Assembly (NCBI GenBank): GCA_032622095.1 | Contig: CP136061.1 | Coordinates: 66,963,127-67,027,126, forward strand | Source: Siphonodentalium dalli | Taxonomy: Eukaryota > Mollusca > Scaphopoda > Gadilida > Siphonodentaliidae | Reading direction: 5' to 3' | DNA length: 64,000 bases | Shown here: positions 45,226 to 57,679 of the stretch, in pieces | Numbering within the stretch: the first letter of the stretch is position 1 | How the letters are laid out: the number at the start of each line of letters is the position of its first letter | Translations under genes and position numbers: made by a program | The notes under the pieces: generated by a model | The model's input: the letters and a program-made list of their open reading frames with translations, nothing else | What the model was told of the DNA's origin: nothing | Databases searched by the model: none

Positions 45226-45960
45226 GCGAACAGCGAAAGGTATAGTATAATTATATGCTTAGTCTGGGCGAAACATGGAGTTTGTAATGGCGTGTCTGCA
45301 TGCTGCATATGAGTCCCGGCCTGTGAATCAGTCGGTCATGTTCATAGCGCATTATTTATATCTTAATTATGTTTCGACGAGATATATAGCTGTACCTGGG
45401 TCTGTGGAGAACGCAAAAAACGGAGTTGGTAATGCCGTGTCTACAATGATGCCTATACGTCCCAATTGGTGAATCAGTCGGTCATATGCATAGCGCATTA
45501 TTGGTATCCTCTCTATATTTTGACGAGAAATATGTCTGGGTAAAAGGCGGACACGGAGTTGGTAATGGCATGGTTATACAGGGTGACCACGGGTCACGTC
45601 GGTGACACAGTCGGACAGGTGCATAGAGCATTATTGATCTTATCTATATTTCGAGAAATATAGCAGTGTCGGGGTCTGGGGAAAGGGCTAAACACAGTGT
45701 TATGGCACCTAGGAGTCTAGTCTGTGACTCAGTCGCTCAGGTGCATAGCACATTAGCGAAACCGAGAACCGCGAACGTGTATATAAACTTAGTCTATAAA
45801 ATCGACCTTCTAGAGCCCTCGTCGGCGCGAAGACGAACTCCACACCTGTGCATCGAGGCCACAGTGGGCCATTTATGTCGGTGTAGTTTGTCCAAGTCAG
45901 AGCACATAACTAGACAGCTGTCGTCAGAGCAGTTAACCGTCAGGGGACAATAGGAATTAA
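45226..45960 (+). repeat. Foldback left end: subterminal tandem units (~135 bp x 4)
   Basis: Units share GGAGTT-GTAATGGC, GAATCAGTCGGTCATG, CATAGCGCATTATT and CGA(C)GA-ATATAGCTGT. They are the reverse complement of 51000-51790. A 65-codon frame (45275-45472) recurs in the other two copies but has no recognisable motif. Confidence 0.75.
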
Positions 45961-46905
45961 ATCGGTTCAAATTTAGGTACTTGAACAGAATTATGACAAT
46001 GAATTATGAAACTGGATATATCTTACCAACAAATTGTGTACACGGTGCTAAGAGGGAGAAATTATGTATAAGAAAGGGCCGACAGCCCTCCATGAGTAAA
46101 AACTGTTTAACCTGAATTATGACAACCTGGCATTTACCCATAACTGATGATACGTCATGTGATAGGGTTCTATTATGTATACGAAAAGGAATAACAGCCC
46201 TCCACAGTTCCAGACCATATCGGTTTGCTATCGGTTAACCCTTGACGGTAAACAAAGATGTTACTTGAAATTGGTTAACAAAAATTAGAGTTTTACCTGA
46301 ATTACGGCCAGCTGGGTAGATTTTGCTCGCAAATGGTGGCACGTAATGTTATAGGATCCAATTATGTAAACAAAAAGGTACGACAGCCCTCCATGTGTAA
46401 TGACCATATCGGTTTACTTGCCGTTAACCCTTGGTGGGTGATGTAGATTTTACTCGAAATTGACCTGATTTATGGCCAACTGAGGAGATTCTACCCACAA
46501 ACGAAGGCGCGTCATGCTATTGGATCCCAGTATGTATACAAAAAGGAACGACAGCCCTCCGTGTGTAAAGACACTATCGGCTTGCTAGCGGTTAACCTGA
46601 AGCGATTTATTTTGATTTTATGCGAAATTGGTCCCACATTTATAGTTTTATCTGAATTATGGCCTTCTGGGAAGATTCTACCCATAACTGACGACAAGTC
46701 ATAGTATAGGATCCAATTATGTATACGAACAGGTACGACAACCATCCATGTGTAATGACAATATCGGTTTCCTATCGGTTAACCCTTGGCGGGTGATGTA
46801 GATATTATGCGAAATTGGTCCCACATTTGTAGTTTTATCAGAATTATGGCCATCTGTGCAGATTCTACCCATAACTTTTGACAAATCATAGTATAGGATC
46901 CAATT
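45961..46905 (-). repeat. Foldback left arm satellite, about 5 units
   Basis: Units carry GGTACGACAGCCCTCCATG (reverse orientation) with GGTTAACCCTTGG and GGATCCAATTATGTATAC. The outer ones are diverged; those nearest 46905 resemble the right-arm consensus. Confidence 0.85.
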
Positions 46906-49900
46906 AGCACAAAATCTACATCACCAAGGGTTAACTGATAGGAAACCGATATTGTCAGTACGCATGGATGGCTGTCGTACCTTTTCGTATACATAATTGC
47001 ATCCTGTATATACTATGACATGTCATCAGTTATGGGTTAAATTTGCACATATGGCCATAATTCAGATAAAACTATAAATGTGGGACCAATTTCGCATAAA
47101 ATCGACATCACCCGCCAAGGGTTAACTGATAGGAAACCGATATTGTCATTTCACAAGGATGGCTGTCGTACCTTTCCGTATACATAATTGCATCCTATAC
47201 TATGACTTGTCATCGGTTATGGGTTGAATTTGCACAGTTTGCCATAATTCAGAAAAAAACTATAAATGTGGGACCAATTTCGCATAAAATCGACATCACC
47301 CGCCAAGGGTTAACTGATAGGAAACCGATATTGTCATTGCACATGGATGGCTGTCGTACCCTTTTGTATACATAATTGAATCCTATACTATGACTTGTCA
47401 TCAGTTATGGGTTGAATTTGCACAGTTTGCCATAATTCAGAAAAAAACTATAAATGTGGGACCAATTTCGCATAAAATCGACATCACCCGCCAAGGGTTA
47501 ACTGATAGGAAACCGATATTGTCATTGCACATGGATGGCTGTCGTACCCTTTTGTATACATAATTGAATCCTATACTATGACTTGTTGTCAGTTATGGGT
47601 AGAAACTGCCCAGTTGGCCATAATTCATGTCAAATTCTCTAATTTGAACCAAATTCGCACAAAATCGACATCACCCGCCAAGGGTTAACTGATAGGAAAC
47701 CGATATTGTCATTACACATGGATGGCTGTCGTACCCTTTTGTATACATCATTGGATCCTATACTATGAATTGTCATCAGTTATGGGTAGAAACTGCCCAG
47801 TTGTCCATAATTCATGTCAAATTCTCTAATTTGAACCAATTTCGCATAAAATCGACATCAACCTCCAAGGGTTAACTGAGAGGAAACCGATAATGTCTTT
47901 ACAAATGGATGGCTGTCGTACCTTTTTGTCTACACAATTGGATCCTATACTATGACTTGTCGTCAGTTATGGGTATAATCTGCCCTTTTGGCCATAATTC
48001 ATGTCAAATTCTCTAATTTGAACCAATTTCTCATAAAATCGACAACACCAGCCTAGGGTTAACTGATAGGAAACCGATGCTGTCATTACACATGGATGGC
48101 TGTCGTACCTTTTCGAATACATAATTGGATACTATACCATTACTTGTCATCAGTTATGGGTTGAATCTGCACAGATGGCCATAATTCAGGTCAAATTCTC
48201 TAATTTGAACCAATTTCGCATAAAATCGACATCACCCACCAAGGTTTAACTGCTAGTAAACCGATATTGTCATTACACATGGATGGCTGTCGTACCTTTT
48301 GCATCCTATACTATGACATGTCATGAACTATAGGTAGAATCTGCCCAGATGGTCATAATTCAGAAAATACTATAAATGTGGGACCAATTTCGCATAAAAT
48401 CGACATCACCGGCCAAGGGTTAACTGATAGGAAACCGATATTGTCACTACACATGGATGGCTGTCGTACCTTTTCGTATACACAATTGGATCCTATACTA
48501 TGACTTGTCATCAGTTATGGGTAGAAACTGCCCAGTTGGCCATAATTCATGTCAAATTCTCTAATTTGAACCAATTTCGCATAAAATCGACATCACCGGC
48601 CTAGGGTTAACTGATAGGAAACCGATATTGTCATTACACATGGATGGCCGTCGTACCTTTTTGTATACATAATTGGATCCTATACTATGACTTGTCATCA
48701 GTTGTGGGTAGAAACTGCCCAGTTGTCCATAATTCATGTCAAATTCTCTAATTTGAACCAATTTCGCATAAAATCGACATCACCCTCTAAAGGTTAACTG
48801 ATAGGAAACCGATATTGTCTTTACAAATGGATGGCTGTCGTACCTTTTTGTATACACAATTGGATCCTATATATGACTTGTCGTCAGTTATGGGTATAAT
48901 CTGCCCTTTTTGCCATAATTCATGTCAAATTCTCTAATTTGAACCAATTTCGCATAAAATCGACATCACCCTCTAAGGGTTAACTGATAGGAAACCGATA
49001 TTGTCTTTACAAATGGATGGCTGTCGTACCTTTTTGTATACATCATTGGATCCTATACTATGACTTGCCATCAGTTATGGGTAGAAACTGCCCAGTTATC
49101 CATAATTCATGTCAAATTCTCTAATTTGAACCAATTTCGCATAAAATCGACATCACCCTCTAAGGGTTAACTGATAGGAAACCGATATTGTCTTTACAAA
49201 TGGATGGCTGTCGTACCTTTTTGTATACACAATTGGATCCTATATATGACTTGTCGTAAGTTATGGGTATAATCTGCCCTTTTTGCCATAATTCATGTCA
49301 AATTCTCTAATTTGAACCAATTTCGCATAAAATCGACAACACCCGCCAAGGGTTAACTGATAGGAAACCGATGTTGTCATTACACATGGATGGCTGTCGT
49401 ACCTTTTCGTATACATAATTGGATACTATACCATGACTTTTCATCAGTTATGGGTTGAATCTGCACAGATGGCCATAATTTTGAGGTCAAATTCTCTAAT
49501 TTGAACCAATTTCGCATAAAATCGACATCACCCGACAAGGTGTCGTACCCTTTTGCATCCTATACTATGACATGTCATGAATTATGGGTAGAATCTGCCC
49601 AGATGGTCATAATTCAGAAAATACTATAAATGTGGGACCAATTTCGCATAAAATCGACATCACCCGCCAAGGGTTAACTGATAGGAAACCGATATTGTCA
49701 CTACACATGGATGGCTGTCGTACCTTTTCGTATACACAAATGGATCCTATACTATGACTTGTCATCAGTTATGGGTAGAAATTGCCCGGTTGGCCATAAT
49801 TCATGACAAATTCTCTAATTTGAACCAATTTCGCATAAAATCGACATCACCTAGCTCCAAGGGTTAACTGTTAGGAAACCGATATTGTCTTTACAAATGG

Positions 49901-50999
49901 ATGGCTGTCGTACCTTTTTGTATGCACAATTGGATCCTATACTATGACTTGTCGTCAGTTATGGGTATAATCTGCCCTTTTGGCCGTAATTCATGTCAAA
50001 ATCGATTTTGTCTTTATACATGGAGGGTTGTCGTACCTTTTTGTATACATAATTCGATCCTAATGACTTGTCATGAGTTATGAGTTGAATCTGCACAGAT
50101 GCCATAATTTAGATAAAATTATAAATGTGGGACCAATTTCGCTTAAATTCGGCTTCGCCCGCCAAGGGTTAACTGATAGGAAACCGATATTGTCATTACA
50201 CATGGATGGCTGTCGTACCTTTTCGTATACATAATTGGATCCTATACTATGACTTGTCATCAGTTGTTGGTAGAATCTGCCCAGATGGACATAATTCAGA
50301 TAAAACTATAAATGTGGTACCAATTTCGCATAAAATCAAAATAAATCACCAATGGTTAACCGCTAGCAAACCGATAGTGTCTTTACACATGGAAGGCTGT
50401 CGTTCCTTTGTGTATACATAATGGGATCCAATAGCATGACGTGCCATCAGCTGTGGGTAGAATTGGCCATAAATCAGGTCAAGTTCTCAAATTTGGACCA
50501 ATTTCGATTAAAGTCTACATCACCCGCCAAGGGTTAACGGCTAATAAACCGATATGGTCATTACACATGGAGGGCTGTCGTACCTTTTTGTTTACATAAT
50601 TGGATCCTATAACAGTACTTGGCACCATTTGCGAGTACTATCTACACAGCTGGTCGTAATTCAGGTAATACTCTAATTTTTGTTAACCATGCAATTTCAA
50701 GTAACATCTTTGTTTACCGCCAAGGGTTAACCGATAGCAAACCCATATGGTTTGGAACTGTGGAGGGGTGTTTTTCCTTTTCGTATACATAATATAGGAC
50801 CCTATCACGTGACGTATCATCAGTTATGGGTAAATGCCAGGTTGTCATAATTCAGGTTAAACAGTTTTTACTCATGGAGGGCTGTCGGTCCTCTCTTATA
50901 CATAATTTCTCCCTCATAGCACCGTGTACACAATTTGTTGGTAAAATATATCCAGTTTCATAATTCATGATCATAATTCTGTTCCAGTACCTAAATTTG
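46906..50999 (+). repeat. ~185-bp satellite array, about 23 units
   Basis: The unit includes AAGGGTTAACTGATAGGAAA, CCGATATTGTCATTACACAT, GGATGGCTGTCGTACC, ATTGGATCCTATACTATGAC and CAGTTATGGGTAGAA. The marker GGCTGTCGTACC recurs about every 178-195 bp from 46973 to 50880. Central units are very alike, while outer units (after about 50400) are diverged and resemble the other arm. A truncated unit lies near 49540 and a shortened one near 50029. Open frames here are repeat artefacts. Confidence 0.92.
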
Positions 51000-51790
51000 A
51001 ACCGATTTAATTCCTATTGTCCTCTGACGGTTAACTGCTCTGTCGACAGCTGTCTAGTTTGCATTCCAATTGATGAGGGTTATGTGCTCTGACTTGAACA
51101 AACTACACCGACATAAATGGCCCACTGCCGCCTCGATGCACAAGTGTCGAGTTCGTCTTCGCGCCGGCGAGGGCTCAAGATGGTCGATTTTATAGACTAA
51201 GTTTATATACTAATACCGCTCACGTTCGCGGTTCTCGGTTTCGCTAATGCACTATGCACCTGACCGTCTGAGTCACCGACTGGACTTCTAGGTGCCATAA
51301 AACTGTGTTTAGCCCTTTCCCCAGACCCCGACACTGCTATATTTCTCGAAATATAGATAAGATCAATAATGCTCTATGTACCTGTTCGACTGTGTCACCG
51401 ATGGGACTCGTGGTCACCATGTATAGCCCTGCCATTACCAACTCCATGTCCGCCTTTTACCCAGACATATTTATCGTCGAAATATAGATAGATACCAATA
51501 ATGCGCTATGCATATGACCGACTGATTCACCAAGTGGGACTTATAGGAATCATTGTAGACACGGCATTACCATCTTCATTTTTCGCGTTCTCCTCAGACT
51601 CCGGTACAGCTATATATCTCGTCGAAACATAATTAAGATGTAAATAATGAGCTATGGACATGACCGACTGATTCACAGGCCGGGACTCATATGCAGCATG
51701 CAGACACGCCATTACAAACTCCATGTTTCGCCCAGACGAACCATATAATTATACTATACCGTTCGCGGTTCGCGGTTCGCGATTCGCGTT
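51000..51790 (-). repeat. Foldback right end: subterminal tandem units
   Basis: Inverted copy of 45226-45960. It ends in GGTTCGC repeats that the left end has only once. Confidence 0.8.
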
Positions 51791-52284
51791 CTTATATATA
51801 TGAACTAAGCGAATATAAATCAAAAAGTATGTTTTGAAAAACAATTGCGAAGAACACGGAATACATATTTAACACTTCTGTACTAATACTGAACATTCCG
51901 CCCTTCTCTGGACAGCTATATGTCAAACACAAACACAAGACTGCAATTAAATATTCATTACTGGAACTCGACATTATGGGCCACAAGTTGATCGAAACTG
52001 CGAGGGATACTGTAACTAGAGGAAAACTGCATTTTATATCACACCTGGTTGAGAGTTATTAAAAACTGCATTGTCAGTGAACACGATGTGTACACAATAA
52101 CAAAGAATACTGCTTTCATATTCATTACTCAGTTACTGCCAGTCGACATTATGGACCACAGGTTGATCGCACATTATGAGAACTACAATAACTTGCATTG
52201 TTAGTTATACAACGTTTTACGTCGCTAAAGCCGCGGGGGGTACTATAACAAGATGAAAACTGTGAATTATATATCACCCCTGAT
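51791..52284. other. No feature recognised
   Basis: Contains loosely repeated GAC/CGACATTATGG-CCACA-GTTGATCG at about 51969 and 52147 and nothing else. Confidence 0.4.
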
Positions 52285-52287
52285 TAA

Positions 52288-53416
52288 GGGCGCGTACACA
52301 TGAAGCTGCAAGAAAATATCTGCAAGAAAATATCAGGTACAATTGTACTCTGATATTTTCTTGCTGCAAAGATTACGCCCGTGAGAAAGCGGCGGGTTAG
52401 TTGACGTTGATTGAGCTCAATGTGACTAGTGTTAGTCGTGTTTGTTGAAGTGAATTACTGCGGACAAACAACCTATAGTCCATATCGAATATTCATAGAG
52501 TTATATCAGTGCTCTTAGGCCTAATATTAGACCATGGTTCGGCCCGGCCCGGTGTGCGAAAAGTTTGTAATCTGAACAAGAAAATCGCTAAATCCTACCA
52601 TCTAGACTAGCCTCAATCATTCCTAGAGTTGGAAATTTCAAACCTGACACCCCACTTAGGTTGGAAAATTTACATCTGATGACAATTCCAATGACAACCA
52701 AATGTATGACAATATTGTTTTCTTAAATTAACTAGCAGTTTTTGACTTTTGACTCAGGCTGGCCACGGGGGAGGGACCAGGACACAAGCTTTCAAAGTGT
52801 TGGAAATTTCCAACCTGTCACCCCACTGAGGTTGGTCAGTTTCCAACTGACGAACATTTCAGACCAAAATTTTTACCAAAAATAGGAAAATATGCAAATA
52901 TTGGTCCAAAAACAATTAATTCCCCCAAGAAATTTTTTGAAAATCAAACTACAAGAACATTTTCAACCTATTGTTGGTGTGAAATTTCCAACTAATGTTT
53001 TGGCAGGTATGAAATGTCCAACTGTTGAAATTATTGACCAAAGTTGGGGGTGATCGAGACACACCAAGCCCCCCACCCCCCTGTCGCCACGTCTCTGTAT
53101 ACACGTATACACATGTATATATAATACATCAGCGGTTCTGACAACCAATGTAAAATGGAAATACGTAGTATGTTGAAACAGACGATACTATTGATGGATC
53201 ATAACTCGAGTGCTTGAATTGTTACGATCATATCCCTGCGAGATTAGTTAACGGATACCGATGGCCACCTATCAAGGTGAACACATATCACCAATTGGCG
53301 ATAAAATTTCAGCGCGCTGCCTTCGTCGGATATTTTCCGGTATTATTTATTTCATTGGTCAAGTAAGTCACATGGGGCATACCTGATATTTTCTTGCTGG
53401 CCATGTGTACGCGCCC
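52288..53416. mobile_element. TAA-flanked Harbinger-like MITE, full copy
   Basis: Terminal repeats GGGCGCGTACACATG and CATGTGTACGCGCCC flank 1129 bp. TAA is at 52285-52287 and 53417-53419. Inside are a second dyad (GATATTTTCTTGC) near the left end and several GTTGGAAATTTCCAAC-type blocks. No ORF resembles a transposase. Confidence 0.85.
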
Positions 53417-53419
53417 TAA

Positions 53420-53750
53420 GTGTCCCTGCGAGGAGGAGATGGCTCCATATAAGCGCCTGGCGCTTGATGTCAATTCCTCTTCTCTCTCAGACTTACCATA
53501 CTTAATCATATATATGCACATCATTTTGTAAATTGTTGTATAAATCTGGGATACACAAAAATAAATAATGTTTACACCAAGTATCCCTGCTGAATTGCCA
53601 ACATATCCTCGTGCAAATAGTTCACATTGGACCTAAATATTCACAAATGTTCATATTTGACTTATTTTATTCTGAAATAAGCCCAACCTAGTGAGCTTAT
53701 ATGCGTTATTCCGTTGAATGGCTTGGATCTCATGGAAAACACATTAGCGA
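53420..53750. other. Repeat-like flank, otherwise unassigned
   Basis: GGAGA(T)GGCTCCATATAAGC with GGCGCTTGATGTC at about 53435 resembles 36770-36815 (GACTCCATATAAGCCCTCGG). Both stretches adjoin a Harbinger-like end, so this may be another repeat family used as target. The remainder shows nothing. Confidence 0.35.
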
Positions 53751-53825
53751 GTTTGCGATTTCAAACCGGTACGGGTACGGGTACTGGTAGCTACCCGTAC
53801 CGGTACACGTTTTGTAATCGCAAAC
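53751..53825. repeat. Hairpin of GTTTGCGATT and GGTACGGGTA
   Basis: GTTTGCGATT pairs exactly with AATCGCAAAC at the outside, and CCGGTACGGGTA pairs with TACCCGTACCGG inside. A similar motif pair occurs inverted at 57639-57679. Confidence 0.85.
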
Positions 53826-56280
53826 TGTTTTACGGGTAGAATCGACTGGTAAGGTATGTTGAGCCAACCGCAACAAAATTGATATATGATAAATTCTATG
53901 ATACAGAGAAATTATTATTCGCTTTATTGGCCGACGTTATACTTGCCGTTATGGTTATGTGATGGGCCTCTGGATAATGATTTGAATTCACCAGGGACGA
54001 GGCGACAATTGGAAGGGGCTGGTGTCTTTCTTTGACTCATTTTGGTAACATTTTCAAAAATTGGATTTAATAAATAATTTCACAGATCGTTCAAGTTTTG
54101 ACAAAAATGGAATTTTCAGACTGAAAACATTTGTTATGATAGCTCAAATATACAATTACGCCAGGGGGGGGGGCGAATTTATTTTACGAGACGTGAGGTG
54201 GAGGGGTGGGTGGGTACCCGAGGCCGGAAACAGTTTTTGACCACTTTTTTTGCATTTTTTTTTCATTGACATATTTTCAACTGTTTTAAACATATTTATT
54301 TATATGTTGTGGCTTGTTGCAATATGAGAAGCACTAATACATTCAATATTGTTATAATTACCCCCATAAGTTGATATAAAATGGAAAAATAGTAAATATT
54401 GTGGGGGTGGGTCCCAAAATTTTCATTGATTTGTTTTGCGCGCAAATTTTTTTTATTGTGTCTGTTTCAGCTTGCTTGGCAGTTTTTATATTGAAAATTG
54501 TTCACGGTGTAGTTCAATAAAAAAAATACTTCAGAGAGCTCTAGGGTAGTAGTGTGAACTTAATGCAGTCTGACAATATCAGCTAATCAGTGATACAATT
54601 ATGGCCATGTGACCCTCAACACGGGGCAACTCATTTTATATTTAACCCTTCGAACACTATGGCCCCAGAGCATTAGTAGCACCCTGGAGCGGGGCTCCCA
54701 CTCGTTCAAATAACCGCCGGTATTCTCATAATGTATCAGAATAATGTATAGTTAATAATATATTGTAGACACAGGTAGACATATAATAGTAAATCAAGAG
54801 TACAGCCGGTATACTGTAAACAGAAGACCAAATTGGAGTTATCTTCCCTACACCAACACAATGACGTTACGCTTACTGTGACCTCGTCTCCACGGTCACA
54901 TGTCACTAAAGTGCACATCCGTGTATATGGATTTGGCACTAAATTGACCATCCGCGTTCAAACTCAAAGGGTTAAACATTATTTTAGGCCTAGTCCTAAG
55001 TCGTAATGCGAGGTCGGGTCGGTGGTCATGCATGCATACATAAAAGCTAATTCGTACACTGGTTCATATGCACATTTTCCTTTTTGGTATTACTATAGGC
55101 TCTAGGTCTACTAGTTGATGCTGGCTGATGTCTGAAAAATAGATAAATTTAATTTTGTGTAATTTTTTATTCTATTATAGCCCTTAACACTGGCCCTAGT
55201 TATTTTTTGTTGTCATTCCAGGGGATTCAACATATTTTTCATCTATTCACACAGATGAATAGGCTGGGTTATAAATTCACCAATATAATCACATTATATT
55301 ATACCTTTGTTGATTGCTTAGAGTTCAATTTAGTTGAGATTATCGATGATTACTGCTGATTATCGCATAATTATCAGCCAAGAAAATATGTGTCTTGCAC
55401 ATGTTTGTAAACAGGAAGTAACATATAATTTGATCTTTCAAAGAAGGGATCAATATAGAGCGGTTGGTCGTTTTTACAGAGGGGACCAACATAAAGCTTT
55501 GGGGTTTTGGGTGGGTGTCTAAAATTGTATGAAAAAAAATGCAAGAAAGGGTGGGAGGGTGTAAAAAAAATGGCAATGTAAAAAAATCATCCCCACGTCT
55601 CGCAAATTTTTTTCGCCCCCCCCCCCGATTACGCTAATTAAATGTTCCAACCATTATTCGATGTACAGTGTGTTGTTTTTAAACCCAGGGTCCAAGAATG
55701 TCCTATATGTACCTTTAGTCAGATATAAGACCGATATTGCCTCTTATATTAGTTGGGAATATTTAGTTATATTAATTGAAAATGGGTTGGAATCTTTCAA
55801 CAGATCGAAGGGTCGGGGTAAGGGAATATTTATCCTAAGATTTGAGATATTTGTCTGGATCTAAACCCGGAGGTATGTAGAAAAGTTAAACTTGTTAAGG
55901 ATAAACGTTTAATGGTAGACTATTCATGATATGGTTTTAATAAAGAGCGTTTGCTTCACTTCTATAGGGAAAACAAGCTGAAAGTCGCTCTGACGATGGT
56001 AAGATTGTGCAGAGTATAAGGTATGTATATCGGTATTTCGTGTCATTGTCGTCCTATATATTACCACCACTATAATATTGAACAATCTTTAGGTTCAAAT
56101 GCGCCATGTCAGTTCAAATGCTAAATATCTAATCTATATTAAAATGAGAAATCAGTCACCACCCACATACGATAAAATAACTAAACGGTTAATTGTATTC
56201 AAAAGTGTAATACATTCGCGATATGCTTATGCTCATGTATACAAAGGGTCGATACAGAAGCGTACGTGATGAGAGGGGGT
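53826..56280. other. No gene recognised
   Basis: AT-rich sequence with G and C homopolymer runs (54168, 55617). No splice-bounded coding segment was seen. Confidence 0.4.
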
Positions 56281-56880
56281 TGGGGTGTTTCTTCCCAACT
56301 TTTGTCAAATTGTTCAACAGTTGGAAAATGCATATACCTAACACGTCAGTAGGAAATTTCACACCAAAACTAGGTTAAAATTATTCTGGCAGTTTGATTT
56401 TCCAAAACATTTATTAGCGGGGAATTTTAGGTTTGAAATATCCAACAAATGGAAAGCTTGGGGACAGTCTATATATGCTAGGATTATCAATTTTTATTTT
56501 CAGATTTCAAAACGTTCTCACACCGGACCGAACCATGGTCGACCCGGTTTATACCGGTCTCTCACCACGCAGTGGCCCGTCAAAACTGATCATTAATTTA
56601 AGGAAAACAAATCAGGGCGTGAATTTGCCTGGAATTTATTGATTAGACCACTATATGTTATGATTGTGCAATTTCCAGGTTCGGGATCTACAAATGTTCT
56701 CGTATTGGTCGGCCCGGTGCATGGACACCCCCCACAGGACTTCTGGTAACAAGACTACTGATCCATTTAGAACAGTTGGGGAAAAACAAGTGCACAATTG
56801 GAATTACGCAATGCTCAAGGGGTGTAAAGTTGGGAATTTGAAGCTGGACACCTCCTCTCAACGCGGAGACCATATATAAT
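56281..56880. repeat. Internal fragment of the Harbinger-like family
   Basis: GAAATTTCACACCAAAACTA, CCGGACCGAACCATGGTC and related blocks match the interiors of the 36.8- and 52.3-kb elements. Terminal repeats are absent. Confidence 0.45.
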
Positions 56881-56931
56881 CACGTCCCTGGATGGAGACT
56901 GCGTATAGCACGATCAACTCACTCTCGTGCA

Positions 56932-57305
56932 TAATCCGAATTAACGCTCGCAAATTACTATTTCCTTGGCTTGGGAGGGGGGGGGGGGGTAAAAATATTT
57001 GATTCGAATCGAAGAACCCACACATCAAAGCTCAGAGTGATCAGATATCGATTTTTGAAGTCTATTATTTTTCACCACCGATAATTTTTAGAGGCCCACT
57101 AAACAGTCGACGAGAAGACGGTCTCGGACCAAATCGCGGATGAAGATGGATAACTCTAAAATCAAGTGGCTTTTTTCGTTGAACAAAATGTTGATAAATA
57201 ACATCAGGTTTTGGGCAAATGTATACTATAGTTGACTGTGCATGGTTAGCATTATTTTTGTTGGAATCTGATGATATGGGGACCATCGAATCGGATTGAG
57301 TACCT
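56932..57305. mobile_element. TTAA-type MITE, copy 2 (left-truncated)
   Basis: The right end CGGATTGAGTACCT is followed by TTAA, and CATAATCCGAATTAACGCTC with CAAATTACTATTTCCTTGG matches the left arm of 25593-26044. The first 35 or so bases of the left arm are missing. Confidence 0.7.
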
Positions 57306-57679
57306 TTAATCATAACATGTCATGACTGGAATGAAGACAGTTGTTAGTAAACATATTGGCGTTCCGTAGTTATCCAAGTGCTAGAAGCCGCCTCGATACT
57401 TTTAACATAAAACATGGCTTAAATGACAAATTTATCAATGAGATTTGCCCATGAAATCTTGCAATAAATAGATTAATGCATAGCTGACTTCTATTTCATA
57501 GAATTCATGTACTTTTGAGTGAGAAAACTTTAGTGAAAGATTACCAGTCAATGGGATACATCTACCCGTTCTAAATCCCCATGGCTGTATGCGCTGCATT
57601 GAAAGTACGCAAGTGAGCGTGACGAATTTCACGGATTTACCGGTACCCGTACCCGTCGGACGGGTATCGCAAACTCGCT

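Larger units (their letters stand above)
45226..51790. mobile_element. 6.6-kb foldback element with asymmetric tandem-repeat arms
   Basis: The outer 730-790 bp at the two ends are inverted copies of each other (45226-45960 and 51000-51790). Both are followed inward by inverted arrays of a ~185-bp satellite (5 units left, about 23 right). The arms meet at about 46905 with no spacer. Arms made of tandem repeats around a small or absent core are the hallmark of foldback (FB/TU-like) elements. There is no transposase. Terminal sequence resembles GCGAACCGCGAACGGTATAG, with extra GGTTCGC units on the right. No target duplication was recognised. Confidence 0.75.

Noticed and set aside
46512-50421. 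Repeated frames such as MAVVPFRIHNWILYYDLSSV as a gene family
   Set aside because: They follow the ~185-bp satellite monomer, appear on both strands and are broken in most units.
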